From the NCBI GenBank assembly GCA_003725745.1, contig RHDP01000001.1, positions 4,968,501 through 5,032,500 of the forward strand: 64,000 nt of DNA. Direction: 5' to 3'. Each line of letters starts with the position of its first letter. The stretch's first letter is position 1. A model generated the notes under the pieces. That model was given only the letters and a program-made list of their open reading frames with translations. It was not told where the DNA came from and made no database searches. Shown here piece by piece: positions 30,071-40,342 of the stretch. The translations under genes were made by a program, and so were the position numbers. Source of the DNA: Streptomyces sp. I6. Lineage in GTDB: Bacteria > Actinomycetota > Actinomycetes > Streptomycetales > Streptomycetaceae.

Positions 30071-30617
30071 TGAGCACCCTTTCGAGCAGTGTCACGTCTG
30101 GCTGGCCGCCGGCGGTCTCGTCACCGCCGGGCTGGTGAATGGCGACGAGTCCGGCCTCGGCCAGGTCGGCTACGAGGATCCGGGCGACGCCGAGGGGGAT
30201 GGAGAGGAGTGCCGAGATCTCGGCCACCGACTTGATCTCGAAGCACAGCCGGCAGATCCGCTGGTGCTCGGGCAACTGCCCTTGCAGCCGCGCGGGATCG
30301 GCCGTGGTACTGACCAGCGCCTCGATGGCGAGCTGGTAGCGCGGCCGGGTCCGGCCGCCGGTCATCGCGTACGGACGCACCAACGGGTTGCTGCCGCCCG
30401 ACGCGGAAGCCGGTTCCGGGGCCCGGCGGGGAGCCGCCGGGTGGCTCCGGGGTCCCTGCGGCTGGTGGTACGGGTCGTACGGCTGCTGCGGCCGATGGTA
30501 GGGCTGGGGACCACCGCCCCTGCTCGGTGAAGAGGGGAAGTTGAAGCGGTTCTGAGAGTGCTCACCCGGAGACTGCTGGGCCCCGTCGTATGGGTGTCCG
30601 CCTGGTGGTGTTGCCAC
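30051..30617 (-). CDS. cvnC: Conservon CvnC, DUF742 protein (distal copy)
   Basis: 188 residues. A long Pro/Gln/Tyr-rich N-terminal region (QPYHRPQQPYDPYHQPQGPR) is followed by the DUF742 winged-helix-like domain (NPLVRPYAMTGGRTRPRYQL, LPEHQRICRLC, SVAEISALLSIPLGVARILV, PDVTLLERVLSGLRKL). GTG at 30617 has GGAGGAGG just upstream. The N-terminal extension is about 50 residues longer than in the other conservon copy. A central 85-base segment (30298-30382) is identical to 35630-35714; the rest has diverged. Confidence 0.92.
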   Translation of the reverse strand: MATPPGGHPYDGAQQSPGEHSQNRFNFPSSPSRGGGPQPYHRPQQPYDPYHQPQGPRSHPAAPRRAPEPASASGGSNPLVRPYAMTGGRTRPRYQLAIEALVSTTADPARLQGQLPEHQRICRLCFEIKSVAEISALLSIPLGVARILVADLAEAGLVAIHQPGGDETAGGQPDVTLLERVLSGLRKL

Positions 30618-30713
30618 GATTCCTCCTCCGAGTGCCGTACGTCGGTCCATGTCCCTGTGGAGCCGCGCCACCGCACCCTATGGTGCGGTGGCGGCAAACG
30701 CACTGCCGTTCAG

Positions 30714-31136
30714 CTAGTTGAGAAGACTTCCCTGCAGTTCGGCACGCAGGTCCGGGGTGAGGACGGTGCCGGCGCGGTCGACTAGGAGGGCCATCTCGTA
30801 GCCCACGAGGCCGATGTCCGCGTCGGGGTGGGCGAGTACGGCCAGTGAGGAGCCGTCGGAGATGGACATGATGAAGAGGAAGCCGCGCTCCATCTCCACG
30901 ACGGTCTGGTTGACCGCTCCGCCTTCGAAGATCCGGGACGCTCCCGCGGTCAGCGAGGTCAGTCCGGACGCCACCGCCGCCAGCTGGTCGGCGCGGTCGC
31001 GCGGAAACCCTTCGGACATCGCCAGCAGGAGTCCGTCGGCGGAGACCACCACGGTGTGGGACACCCCGGGGGTGTTGTCCACGAAGTTGGTGATCAACCA
31101 GTTGAGATTCTGCGCCGCCTGGCTCATCGGGCTCAC
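30714..31136 (-). CDS. cvnB: Conservon CvnB, roadblock/LC7 protein (distal copy)
   Basis: 140 residues, a roadblock/LC7 fold: AAQNLNWLITNFVDNTPGVS, VSADGLLLAMSEGFPRDRAD, LSLTAGASRIFEGG-type core (SGLTSLTAGASRIFEGGAVN), ERGFLFIMSISDGSSLAVLA. These proteins act as GTPase partners. GTG at 31136 starts one base after the cvnA stop codon and is served by AGGAG inside the cvnA end; ATG at 31127 is an alternative. Bases 30737-31135 match 35961-36359 of the other copy with a single mismatch (30783). Confidence 0.95.
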   Translation of the reverse strand: MSPMSQAAQNLNWLITNFVDNTPGVSHTVVVSADGLLLAMSEGFPRDRADQLAAVASGLTSLTAGASRIFEGGAVNQTVVEMERGFLFIMSISDGSSLAVLAHPDADIGLVGYEMALLVDRAGTVLTPDLRAELQGSLLN

Positions 31137-31137
31137 A

Positions 31138-34100
31138 CTAACGCTCCTGGTTGTAGGTACTGCCCGGGCCGAAGCCCGATCCGTTCGTGTCCGTTCCCGC
31201 GCTGCGTCCCTGCTGGACACCGCGCCGCAGGTTGCTCAACCTGCCACGCACGTCCTCAGGGGCGCGGGACACCTGAGGGCCGCTCTGCGGGGTCTGCTCC
31301 GCCGTGCCCTCGATCAGATTGGCCTTGGGAACCCGGCGGGGAAGCCCTGACGAGGTGACTCCGCCGGCCGCAGGCTTGCGGAGCTTCTCGGCCCGCTGCC
31401 AGCGCTCGTCGTTCTTCGAGCGCCACTCGTCGGGGCCGTCCGCCTCCGTGCCTCCGGCCTGGTCCGGCTGGGGGGCCTGCTCGGCCCGTCCCCCGTCCGG
31501 CCGCCGCCGGCGGTGGAGGACTGCCACTGCGCTCCCTGCTGCGCCGGCTGTCCCTGCTGTCCTGGCTGGCTGCTGCCGCGGCGCGGCAGACCGGCGTCGG
31601 TCAGCTGGTGGCCGGAACCGGTGGCCGGACCCGGACGTTCGAAGCCTACGCGCTCCGCGCCGTTCGCGGGAGCGGGGGGAGCAGATTCCGCATCCGCCCG
31701 GTACTCCGGCTCGTACGCCTCCTGGTACGCGTTCCGGTCCGTCCACTCCCCCTGGCGGGACCGGGAGGCGTAGCCGTTGCCGTACTCCGGCGCGGAGCCC
31801 TGCGGGCCATCGTACGAGGCTTCCGGATACGCCTGCTCCTGGCGCTCCGGGTAACCGCCGGAAACCTGGAACTCGCCGGTGTTCTCGTAGCCGTTGGCGT
31901 CGTAGCCGCTGCGGTCGTGGCCGTTCCGGTCGTAGCCGCCGGGCTCGTAGCCGCCCGGCTCGTGCCCGTTCCGGTCGTACCCGTTCCGGTCGTACGCGGA
32001 CTGCCGCTCCTGTGCGTAGCCCTGCTCGTACTGCTCCTCGGCGTAGCTCCCCTGATCGGCGTAGCCCTGCTCGGTGTCTTCGGGGAACGGCGGGTGGTCG
32101 CCGTCTGCCTGTGCCTCCAGCGCCGCACGCCGTTCCCCGCGCATCAGCGAGCGGTTGACCGGGTCCAGCCGACGGGAACCGGACGGCTGCTCCTCGTAGC
32201 GCGAGTCGTCGAAACCGAGTTCCTCGGCGGTGAGCACCGGAGCGGCCTCAAAGGACGTCTGCGCCGGGATCATCTGGGAGACCGTGAAGTCGTCCTCGGG
32301 GACCTCCTCGCCACCGCCACCGTGGGTGATCGCGTCCGGGAGCATGACCAGCGACGTCGTACCGGCCTGCTCGCCCGAGGGGCGGAGCTGGACGCGGATG
32401 CCGTGGCGGTCGGACAGCCGGCCGACCACGAAGAGGCCCATGCGCTGCGAGACGGCGGCGTCCACCGTCGGCGGGTTGGCCAGCTTGTGGTTGATGTCGG
32501 CGAAGTCCTCGGCGGTCAGGCCGATGCCCTTGTCATGGATCTCGATCATGACCCGGCCGTCGGGCAGCCGCGTCGCGGTGACCCGGACCTTGGTCTGCGG
32601 GGAGGAGAACGTCGTGGCGTTCTCCAGCAGCTCGGCGAGCAGGTGCACGAGGTCGGTCACGGCACGGCCGTGGATCTCGGTCTCGGGGACGCCGGTGAGC
32701 TCGATGCGCTCGTAGGACTCCACCTCGGAGGAGGCGGCCCGGAGCACGTCCACCAGCGGCACCGGCTGGTTCCAGCGGCGGCCGGGCTCCTCGCCGGCCA
32801 GGACGAGGAGGTTCTCGCCGTTGCGGCGCATACGGGTCGCCAGGTGGTCCAGCTTGAAGAGGTTCTCCAGCTGGTCCGGGTCGGCCTCGTTGTTCTCCAG
32901 GTCGGTGATCAGGGTCAGCTGCCCCTCGATCAGGGACTGGTTGCGCCGGGACAGATTGGTGAAGATCGCGTTGACGTTCCCGCGGAGCATGGCCTGCTCG
33001 GCGGCGAGCCGCACGGCCTCGCGGTGCACCTGGTCGAAGGCGCGGGCGACCTCGCCGATCTCGTCCTGGCTGTCGATCGGGATCGGCTGCACACGGGTGT
33101 CCACCCGGCCCGGCTCGGTGCGCGAGAGCTGGTCGACGAGCATGGGCAGGCGCTGCTCGGCGATACCGAAGGCGGCGGTGCGCAGCCGGTGCATCGAGCG
33201 GCTCATCTGACGGGCCACCATGCCGGCCAGGATGAACGCGGTGAGCAGGGCGATGACGACGATCAGACCGTTGACGAAGGCATCGGTCCTGGCCTCGTCG
33301 GAGATCCGTGCCGCCTCGGCCACGGCCTTGTCGACGAGTTCCTTCTCGACCTCGCTGTAGCCCTCGAACTTGGCGGTCGCGGCGGGCATCCAGACGTCCT
33401 TGGTGACGCCGATCTGCGCGAGCTCGTCGGGGCCGGCACCGGTGCTGATCGCACCGACCATGCCGCCGAGGACCGAGCCGTCCTCGTCCTTGGGCGGGGG
33501 CCGGAACTCCCGGCCCGAGGCGGCCGCGGCGGTGGCGGCGGCGGCCAGCGCCTTCCGGCCCTCCTCCGTCTTCTTGGCCATGACCTCCTTCAGCCGGTCC
33601 ACGTCGGCCTGGGTGCCACCGGACTGGTACTCACCGAGGGCGATGCCCTCGAGGTAGGCGTAGGAGCTGAAGGCGATGGTCTGACCGGCCCTGATGTCCT
33701 GCTTCTTGCTCGGGCGGACGAGCAGTTCCATGCCGATGGAGCGCTGGAGCGACTCGGCGGCCTTGGCCAGCTGGATCGCGTACACCATCCGGCCGTAGCT
33801 CGTGACGTTGCCGGTGCCGAGGCCGAGTTCGTTGGCGAACTCCATGAGGTAGTGCTGGACGCCGACGTAGCTCTCCTGGGTGGCGACCGGGCCCCGCAGG
33901 TCGTCGGACGGGTCGTCGGGGTCCTCGCCCTCGGACTTGGCCGCCGTCTCGAACTGGGTCGTGTAGGCGACCTCGCGCAGCTTCTCGAGGCCGGGTTCCG
34001 CGGCACGGAACAGGTTCAGGCGCCGCTGGAGGCCCTCCTTCTGCGGCATGTCCTTGACGGCCTCGTCGAACTTCCGCTTGGCGGCGTCCGTGGCGGCTCG

Positions 34101-34487
34101 CGCCTCCGTGACGACCCTGCTCTCCCTGTCGCCCTTCAGCAGGGGCTCCGCGGTGAGGTCCCGCTCGTTGAGGAGGGCCTGGCCGTACTCCGACGCGGCG
34201 CGGACGATGAGCGCCGTCTTCTCGGCGTCCTGGGCCTCGTTCCAGGTGTCGATCGACCCCTTCACCTGGAAGCCGCCCATGACGAGGCCGACCAGCACGG
34301 GTATGAGGAGGATCGCGTTCAGCCGGGTCGGCACACGCCAGTTGCGCGGCGACAGCCTGCTGGAGCTGCCACCGGCACTGGTGGGCTCCACGGGCTGCGC
34401 CTCCGCGGGCGACGCCGCTGCGCGCAGGGGCGGGGTGAAGTTGCCCCGCGACTGCTGCTCCGCGGAGCTCGTCTTGCTTCGCCTCAC
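31138..34487 (-). CDS. cvnA: Conservon CvnA, nitrate/nitrite-sensor-type histidine kinase (distal copy, frame broken)
   Basis: About 1116 residues after repair. One transmembrane segment near 57-72 (LNAILLIPVLVGLVMGGFQV), an external NIT-type sensor domain, a second transmembrane segment (IVVIALLTAFILAGMVARQM), HAMP, a dimerisation segment with KLDHLATRMRR, and an ATPase domain with N-box LLAELLENATTFSSP and G-box IEIHDKGIGL. A long disordered tail carries YDRNGH/YEPGGY-type repeats (DNA about 31890-31995). The tail changes frame at the CCCCC run 31490-31494; one extra base gives GGRAEQAPQPDQAGG and the conserved end TSSGLPRRVPKANL...NLRRGVQQGR. GTG at 34487. First gene of cvnABCD; the peptide ligand or signal is unknown. 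Confidence 0.9.
31890..31995 (-). repeat. In-frame repeats in the CvnA1 tail
   Basis: Degenerate repeats of about 21-24 bases encode YDRNGYDRNGH, EPGGYEPGGYDRNGH, DRSGYDANGYENTG. They are low-complexity Gly/Tyr/Asn/Asp-rich units in the cytoplasmic tail of the kinase. Confidence 0.7.
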
Positions 34488-34823
34488 TCGACCAACAACC
34501 TCTCGGCGTCGGCACCTAGGTTGTGCCGATAATTGTTCAGGGCCGTACTACTCATGAGTTCGTTGATTTCAGCACGCCCGGGGGGTCGGCTCCAAACAGC
34601 GGGAACCGGCCGAGCCTGGCTCGTCGAACCGGAGATAAAACGGGCATAAATAGCGAGCCCCGGCAAAAAACGGGGCCTGCGTGAGCACAGCGGTACCAGC
34701 CGGATGCGTCGGGTGTCCGAGCCCTCCGAATTCTCTGTCGAAACGTTATGAACATGGAGGCGGGCCGTGTCGAACGACACGGCCCGCTCATCAAGGTCTA
34801 CGACAACTGCCTTGTGATCACTT
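34488..34823. other. 336-base intergenic region between the two conservons
   Basis: Contains the terminator of the upstream conservon (34760-34787) and, nearer to cvnA, an A/T-rich stretch unusual for the window (GATAAAACGGGCATAAATAG at about 34633-34652 and CCGATAATTGTTCA at about 34526-34539). It likely holds the promoter of the distal conservon. A weak hairpin GCCCCG-gcaaaaaa-CGGGGC lies at about 34657-34676. No gene. Confidence 0.5.
34760..34787. terminator. Terminator after the proximal cvnD
   Basis: A 13-base perfect stem (34760-34772 with 34775-34787) around two bases, 37 bases beyond the cvnD stop codon on the minus strand. It separates the two conservons into two transcripts. Confidence 0.8.
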
Positions 34824-35405
34824 CTACTTGAGCCGGGCCATGAGTGCGTGTTCGACGAGGGTGATGAGGGCGCTTTTGGCGTCGGCGCGGTGGCGGGCGT
34901 CGGTGGTGATGATGGGTGCGTCGGGTCCGATCTGGAGGGCTTCGCGGACTTCGTCGGGGGTGTAGGGCTGGTGTCCGTCGAAGCCGTTGAGGGCGATGAC
35001 GAAGGGGAGGCCGCTGTTCTCGAAGTAGTCGACGGCGGGGAAGCAGTCGGCGAGTCTGCGGGTGTCGACGAGGACGACGGCGCCGATGGCGCCGCGGACG
35101 AGGTCGTCCCACATGAACCAGAAGCGGTCCTGTCCGGGGGTGCCGAAGAGGTAGAGGATGAGGTCCTGGTCGAGTGTGATGCGGCCGAAGTCCATGGCCA
35201 CGGTGGTGGTGGTCTTGTCGCCGGTGTGTGTGAGGTCGTCGATGCCGGCCGACGCGGACGTCATGACGGCCTCGGTGCGCAGCGGGTTGATCTCCGAGAC
35301 GGCGCCGACGAACGTGGTCTTGCCCACGCCGAAGCCACCCGCCACCACGATCTTCGCACTGGTGGTTGAGCGGGCAGCACCGCCGCTAGAGCTTGCGAAG
35401 TCCAC
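34824..35405 (-). CDS. cvnD: Conservon CvnD GTPase (proximal copy)
   Basis: 193 residues, identical to the distal CvnD except the last residue (Lys for Arg). It has the same P-loop GGFGVGKTTF, GTPGQDRF and ALNGFDGH motifs. The DNA identity is complete over 603 bases (34831-35433 equals 29496-30098), including silent positions, and extends upstream into the end of cvnC. That indicates recent gene conversion or duplication rather than conservation of the protein alone. It overlaps cvnC by 20 bases. Confidence 0.95.
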   Translation of the reverse strand: MDFASSSGGAARSTTSAKIVVAGGFGVGKTTFVGAVSEINPLRTEAVMTSASAGIDDLTHTGDKTTTTVAMDFGRITLDQDLILYLFGTPGQDRFWFMWDDLVRGAIGAVVLVDTRRLADCFPAVDYFENSGLPFVIALNGFDGHQPYTPDEVREALQIGPDAPIITTDARHRADAKSALITLVEHALMARLK

Positions 35406-35793
35406 TGAGCACCCTTTCGAGCAGTGTCACGTCCGGCGTACCGCCGGCCTCTCCGTTACCCGGCTGGTGGATCGCCACCATGCCGGCCTCCGCCAGGTCC
35501 GCCACCAGGATCCGCGCCACGCCCAGAGGCATCGACAGCAGCGCCGACACCTCGGCGACGGACTTGACCTCCCGGCAGAGATGGCAGATCCGCTGGTGCT
35601 CGGGCAGCAGCGTCGACAGGTGCGCCGGGTCGGCCGTGGTACTGACCAGCGCCTCGATGGCGAGCTGGTAGCGCGGCCGGGTCCGGCCGCCGGTCATCGC
35701 GTACGGACGCACCAGCGGCTGGTCGCCTTCATGACCGTAGTCGGTGTCCATGGGGACACCGTACGGATCGTGAGAGGCGGGGGGCGGGGTCAT
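35386..35793 (-). CDS. cvnC: Conservon CvnC, DUF742 protein (proximal copy)
   Basis: 135 residues: a short N-terminus (TPPPASHDPYGVPMDTDYGH) then the DUF742 domain (QPLVRPYAMTGGRTRPRYQL, LPEHQRICHLCREVKS, LSMPLGVARILVADLAEAGM, PDVTLLERVLSGLRKL). ATG at 35793 has CGGAGG four bases upstream; the longer open frame to 35913 has no ribosome site. It lies between cvnB (144-base gap) and cvnD (20-base overlap). It differs from the distal copy mainly by lacking the Pro/Gln/Tyr-rich extension. Confidence 0.92.
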   Translation of the reverse strand: MTPPPASHDPYGVPMDTDYGHEGDQPLVRPYAMTGGRTRPRYQLAIEALVSTTADPAHLSTLLPEHQRICHLCREVKSVAEVSALLSMPLGVARILVADLAEAGMVAIHQPGNGEAGGTPDVTLLERVLSGLRKL

Positions 35794-35937
35794 GAATCCT
35801 CCGGGCGTGACAGCAAGTGGTCGGCTGTGCCGTCTGACTGGGCCGGTGGGGGGCCGGTTGGGGCGGCCGGACGGTGAGTGGACGGATGTGGGGTTGCCTG
35901 GGGCGCATCCCACGGACGGCGGACTCGCCGAGGGTTC

Positions 35938-36360
35938 CTAGTGGAGAAGGCTCCCTTGGAGTTCGGCACGCAGGTCCGGGGTGAGGACGGTGCCGGCGCG
36001 GTCGACCAGGAGGGCCATCTCGTAGCCCACGAGGCCGATGTCCGCGTCGGGGTGGGCGAGTACGGCCAGTGAGGAGCCGTCGGAGATGGACATGATGAAG
36101 AGGAAGCCGCGCTCCATCTCCACGACGGTCTGGTTGACCGCTCCGCCTTCGAAGATCCGGGACGCTCCCGCGGTCAGCGAGGTCAGTCCGGACGCCACCG
36201 CCGCCAGCTGGTCGGCGCGGTCGCGCGGAAACCCTTCGGACATCGCCAGCAGGAGTCCGTCGGCGGAGACCACCACGGTGTGGGACACCCCGGGGGTGTT
36301 GTCCACGAAGTTGGTGATCAACCAGTTGAGATTCTGCGCCGCCTGGCTCATCGGGCTCAA
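35938..36360 (-). CDS. cvnB: Conservon CvnB, roadblock/LC7 protein (proximal copy)
   Basis: 140 residues, identical in protein to the distal CvnB except the final residue (His for Asn). TTG at 36360 lies directly after the cvnA stop codon with AGGAG eight bases upstream; the distal copy uses GTG at the same place. The ATG nine bases further in is an alternative start in both. The near-identity (399 bases with one difference) parallels that of cvnD. Confidence 0.94.
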   Translation of the reverse strand: MSPMSQAAQNLNWLITNFVDNTPGVSHTVVVSADGLLLAMSEGFPRDRADQLAAVASGLTSLTAGASRIFEGGAVNQTVVEMERGFLFIMSISDGSSLAVLAHPDADIGLVGYEMALLVDRAGTVLTPDLRAELQGSLLH

Positions 36361-39300
36361 CTAACGCTCCTGCTGGTGAGTGGGGCCGATGTTGAAGCTG
36401 CCGGTGTTTCCGGAGCCGCCCGCCTGGCGCCCCTGCTGGATGCCCCGGCGGAGATTGGTCAGCCGGCCCGCACGTCGTCCGGCGCGCGGGACACCTGCGG
36501 ACCGGCCTGGTGGGGCTGCTCCTGCGCGGTTCCCGGCACGAGGTTGGCGCGCGGGACCCGCCGGGGCAGACCCGAGGTGGTGACACCGCCGGCCGCGGGC
36601 TTGCGGACCCGCTCGGCCTGGCGCACCAGCTCGTCGTTGGGCGAGGTCCGCCACGAGGCGGCACCCGCGTTGTGCTGGCCGCCCTGGGCCGGCTGGCCCT
36701 GGTCGGCCCCCGGGTGGCGGGACGGGCCCGACGGGGCGGGGCGCCCGGCCGGCTGGGACTGCGGCGGCTCGGCCGGGGGCTGCGCGGCTCCGTTCACCCC
36801 GCCGCCCTGGTTCTGGTGGAACCAGTTCGTCTCCAGCGTGTCGTACAGCGGCGTACGGCCGTCGCCGGGGCCCGACGCCGGCGGCAGTGCCTCCGGCTGC
36901 GGCTGGGCGGGCAGGCTGCCCACGGCCGGACGCGGGGCGCCGAAATCGGCACCGCCCCGCCGCGGACGCGGGGCTCCGGGCCGGCCCTCGCCCGCCGCAG
37001 GCGGACGCGGGGCGCTGAAGTCGGGACGCGCGAACTGCTCGGTGGCCGCCGGGTCCTGGGCCGAGGGCCGGCCCCCGTAGCCGTCGCCGCCGGCACCGGG
37101 CGCGGCGAACCGGCCCGTGGACTCCGGGTCCTCGTGGCCCCGCGGCGCCTCCTGGGCGGAACGCGACTGCTCCCCGCCCCATTCGGCGGGCTGCGGGCGC
37201 TGCCGGCGGCCGCCGCTGCCCGGCAGTTCGGCGCGCGGACCGCCGCCGGGCGCCGGGCGCCCGGAGTCACGGCCCCGCTCGCCCCGGCCCCGGTCCTGCA
37301 TGCCCGGTCCGGCCGTACGGCCGCGGCCGGAGTCCGTGCCGAACGCGGCGAACGTGCCCGTGGAGGCGCCGCCCTGCCGGGAGAAGTCCTGTCCGGAGAA
37401 GTCCTGCTGTGCCGGACCCTGTGCCGGACCGCCCTGCTGCGGGCCGCCGTCGCGGCCCGGAAGCGCCGCACGGGGAGCAGACCCCGCGCCGACCTGTCCG
37501 CGCTCTCCGCCCGGGGCGGGCCGACCGCCCGGGCCGGCCTGGGGACCGCTGCCGAGACCGGGGCGTCCACCGCCGGCGGGAGCCTGCGGAGCGCCGTTCT
37601 GCCCGCCCGCACCGGGCTTGCCCGGAGCCCTCTTGCCGCCGTGGGCGACATCGACGGGGAGCATGACCAGCGCGGTGGTGCCTCCGGAGTCGGAGGGGCG
37701 GAGCTGGATGCGGATGCCGTGCCGCAGGGACAGGCGGCCGACCACGAACAGACCCATGCGGCGGGACACCGAGACGTCCACGGTCGGCGGCGAAGCCAGC
37801 CGCTCGTTGATCGCGGCGAGGTCCTCCGGGGAGAGTCCGATACCGGTGTCGTGGATCTCTACGAGCACCCGGCCGTCGGGCAGCGCGTGACCGGTCACGC
37901 GCACCTTGGTCTGCGGCGAGGAGAACGACGTCGCGTTCTCCAGCAGCTCTGCGAGGAGGTGCACGAGGTCGTTGACCACACGGCCCGCGACATCGGTCGC
38001 CGGGACGGAGGCCAGCTCGATGCGCTCGTACTGCTCCACCTCGGAGGCGGCGGCACGGAGCACGTCGACCAGGGGGACGGGCCTGGTCCAGCGGCGGCCC
38101 GGCTCCTCACCCGCGAGGACGAGGAGGTTCTCGCCGTTGCGTCGCATACGCGTCGCCAGGTGGTCCAGCTTGAAGAGGGAGGAGAGCTGGTCCGGGTCGG
38201 CCTCGCGGGACTCCAGCTCGGAGATCAGCGACAGCTGACGCTGGATCAGACCCTGCGAACGGCGCGACAGGTTGGTGAACATCGCGTTGACGTTGCCTCG
38301 CAGGAGGGCCTGCTCGGCGGCGAGGCGGACCGCCTCGCGGTGCACGTCGTCGAAGGCCGCGGCCACCTTGCCGATCTCGTCCGGGAGTGCACGCCCACGG
38401 ACTCGACCGTGGTGTCCACGTCCTGCGGGTCGGCCTCGGAGAGCTGCTTGACCAGCTCGGGCAGGCGATCCTGGGCGACCCTGGTGGCGGTGTCCTGCAG
38501 CCGGCGCAGCGAGCGGATCATGGACCGGGCGACGACGAAGGCGCCGACGAGCGACACGCCGAGCACCAGCAGGATGAGCGCACCGTTGATGATGGCGTCC
38601 TGCTGCGACTCCTGCTTGAGCTCGCGGGCCTTGCTCTCCATCTCACCGAGAAGCGTCTTCTCGATGGTGTTCATCGCGTCGATCTTGGTGTCGGCCTGGT
38701 CCGTCCAGTCCTTGTAGCCGCGGCGCTCGGCACCGGCGAGGCCGCTGGGGCGGCTGAGGACGCGGGTGGCGTACTCGTTCGCCTCCTCGATCTCGGAGTT
38801 GCCGTCCACCAGCGGCGCGGTCAGCTCCTCGGCGTTGCCGCCGAGAGAGGCGTAGATGCGCTTGAACGAGGCGAGGGCCTGCTTCTCGTTCTCGGCGGCG
38901 TCGTCACCGGTGAGGCGGTCGTTCTCGCTCATCTCGCCGGCGGTCTTGGCGTTGGCCGGGAGCGCGGCCGCGATGACTGCGCGCTGGATGGACGCGTACT
39001 CCTTGGCGGCGGAGAAGGCCGCCAGGGCACGGGTACGCTTGATCATCTCGGGGTTGTTGGTGGCCTGGGCCATGTCCTGGGACAGCGTGAGCAGCGACGT
39101 GATCAGCCGGTTGTACCGGTTCACCGTCTGCGTGGTCGAACCCTCGCCGTCGTAGGCGGTGCCCCGGATCTTGGCGATCGTCGTCACCTGCTGGGCGATC
39201 TGGCTGACATTGGCGTGGATGCTCTCCAGCGCCTCGTCGCCCGAGGTGTCGCCGACGGACACGGTCGCGGCGAGGAAGGCTTCCCTCCGGCGGTCCGTCT

Positions 39301-39808
39301 CCCGGCGGGGCTGGGTGACCTCGAAGGCGTCGGCGTTGCCGTTGTTCGCCAGCGGACCGGCCGCGTGGTCGCGCTCCTCCTGGAGCGCCTCGGCGAGGGC
39401 CGTGGCCTCCTTGGTCAGCTTGGTGAGCAGCTGCATGTGGTCCAGCTGCTCGATGTCGTTCATCGACTCGTTGATCCGCAGGCCACCCAGAGTGGTCGCC
39501 GCGACGACGGGGAGCGCGAGCAGGGAGACCAGCCGGGTGCTGATGCGCCAGTTGCGCAGGGCGATACGGGAGCCCGTGTCGGACGGGCTCTTGGCCTTGG
39601 GCCGGTCCGCCGGTTCCGCGGCGGCGGGGGCCGCGCCGTGGCGTGCTCCGCGGTCACCGCTGTCGGCTGCCGGTCCCTGGTTCTGGGCGTGCTGGGGCGA
39701 GGGGCCGCGGTCACTCGCGCCGCGCGGCTCCTTCTCAGCGGCAGCTTCCCCTTGGCCCTTGCGGGCCTGGGGACGCCCCATGCCATCCCTCTTGAAACGT
39801 CCCTGCAC
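36361..39808 (-). CDS. cvnA: Conservon CvnA, sensor histidine kinase (proximal copy, frame broken twice)
   Basis: About 1149 residues after repair. A transmembrane segment near 99-113 (LVSLLALPVVAATTLGGLRI), an external NIT-type sensor domain (DHMQLLTKLTKEATALAEAL and on), a second segment (GALILLVLGVSLVGAFVVAR), HAMP, KLDHLATRMRRNGENLLVLA, N-box LLAELLENATSFSSP, G-box VEIHDTGIGL and GLFVVGRLSLRHG. A Pro/Gly/Gln-rich tail of about 350 residues follows, ending in the conserved SGLPRRVPRANL and LTNLRRGIQQGR. Frame changes lie near 38381 (between VGVHSR and DEIGKVAAAFDD) and at the CCC run 36477-36479; one base at each repairs them. GTG at 39808. First gene of the proximal cvnABCD. Confidence 0.9.
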
Positions 39809-40342
39809 TAGCGTCGCAACCTCTGGACCAGGCGTCCCCCGCGGTACGGAAGGACGGTGTCGGCGTCATAGGGGCGGTGGAGGCGCCCCCAGGTGGTCGT
39901 GGACCGGCGCTTCCCCCCTTCTCCGCCGCCACTCGGCGCTGCGTTGCGCCCCCTGCGCGCCGGTCGTAACCCGCGGCGGTGCGTGGAATTCCAGCACAGT
40001 GCCGGATCTCCAACAAGGGCCGTGTACCGGCCTGTGATCTGGATGACGGGGCGTGAGGGGAACGTCACAAAGTGTAGAAATGGATCGCGGAGGAATCGGG
40101 CGTTTATTGACGAGTCGCTTACGGGTGGGGGGTGTCCCAGTCGCGATGATCGGGAGCGGAATGGCGTGTTCAAGTCCGCGATGTCCGTTTCCGAGCGAGC
40201 GTTCGGTTGCCCAGAATGACGGAATTGCACTCGAGTCCGTGAGCAAACTCACACGTAGATCGTTGGCTCTTCCGTGCTTTCGCAGGGAAATCGCTGCTTA
40301 GCCTGACGCTTTACAAGCACCGGCACACCGACTAGGCGAGCG
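39809..40342. other. 534-base divergent intergenic region
   Basis: Between the proximal cvnA (minus) and a small peptide gene (plus). The stretch from about 40030 to 40320 is clearly less G/C-rich than the genes (e.g. AACGTCACAAAGTGTAGAAA, GGCGTTTATTGACGAGTCGC) and should contain promoters for both. No frame is convincing. I could not place -10/-35 boxes firmly. Confidence 0.5.

Noticed and set aside
31608-34532. 974-codon plus-strand frame opposite cvnA
   Set aside because: It is antisense to the kinase gene, with leucine/valine/glycine-biased composition. The sense strand has transmembrane, HAMP and ATPase motifs in the right order.
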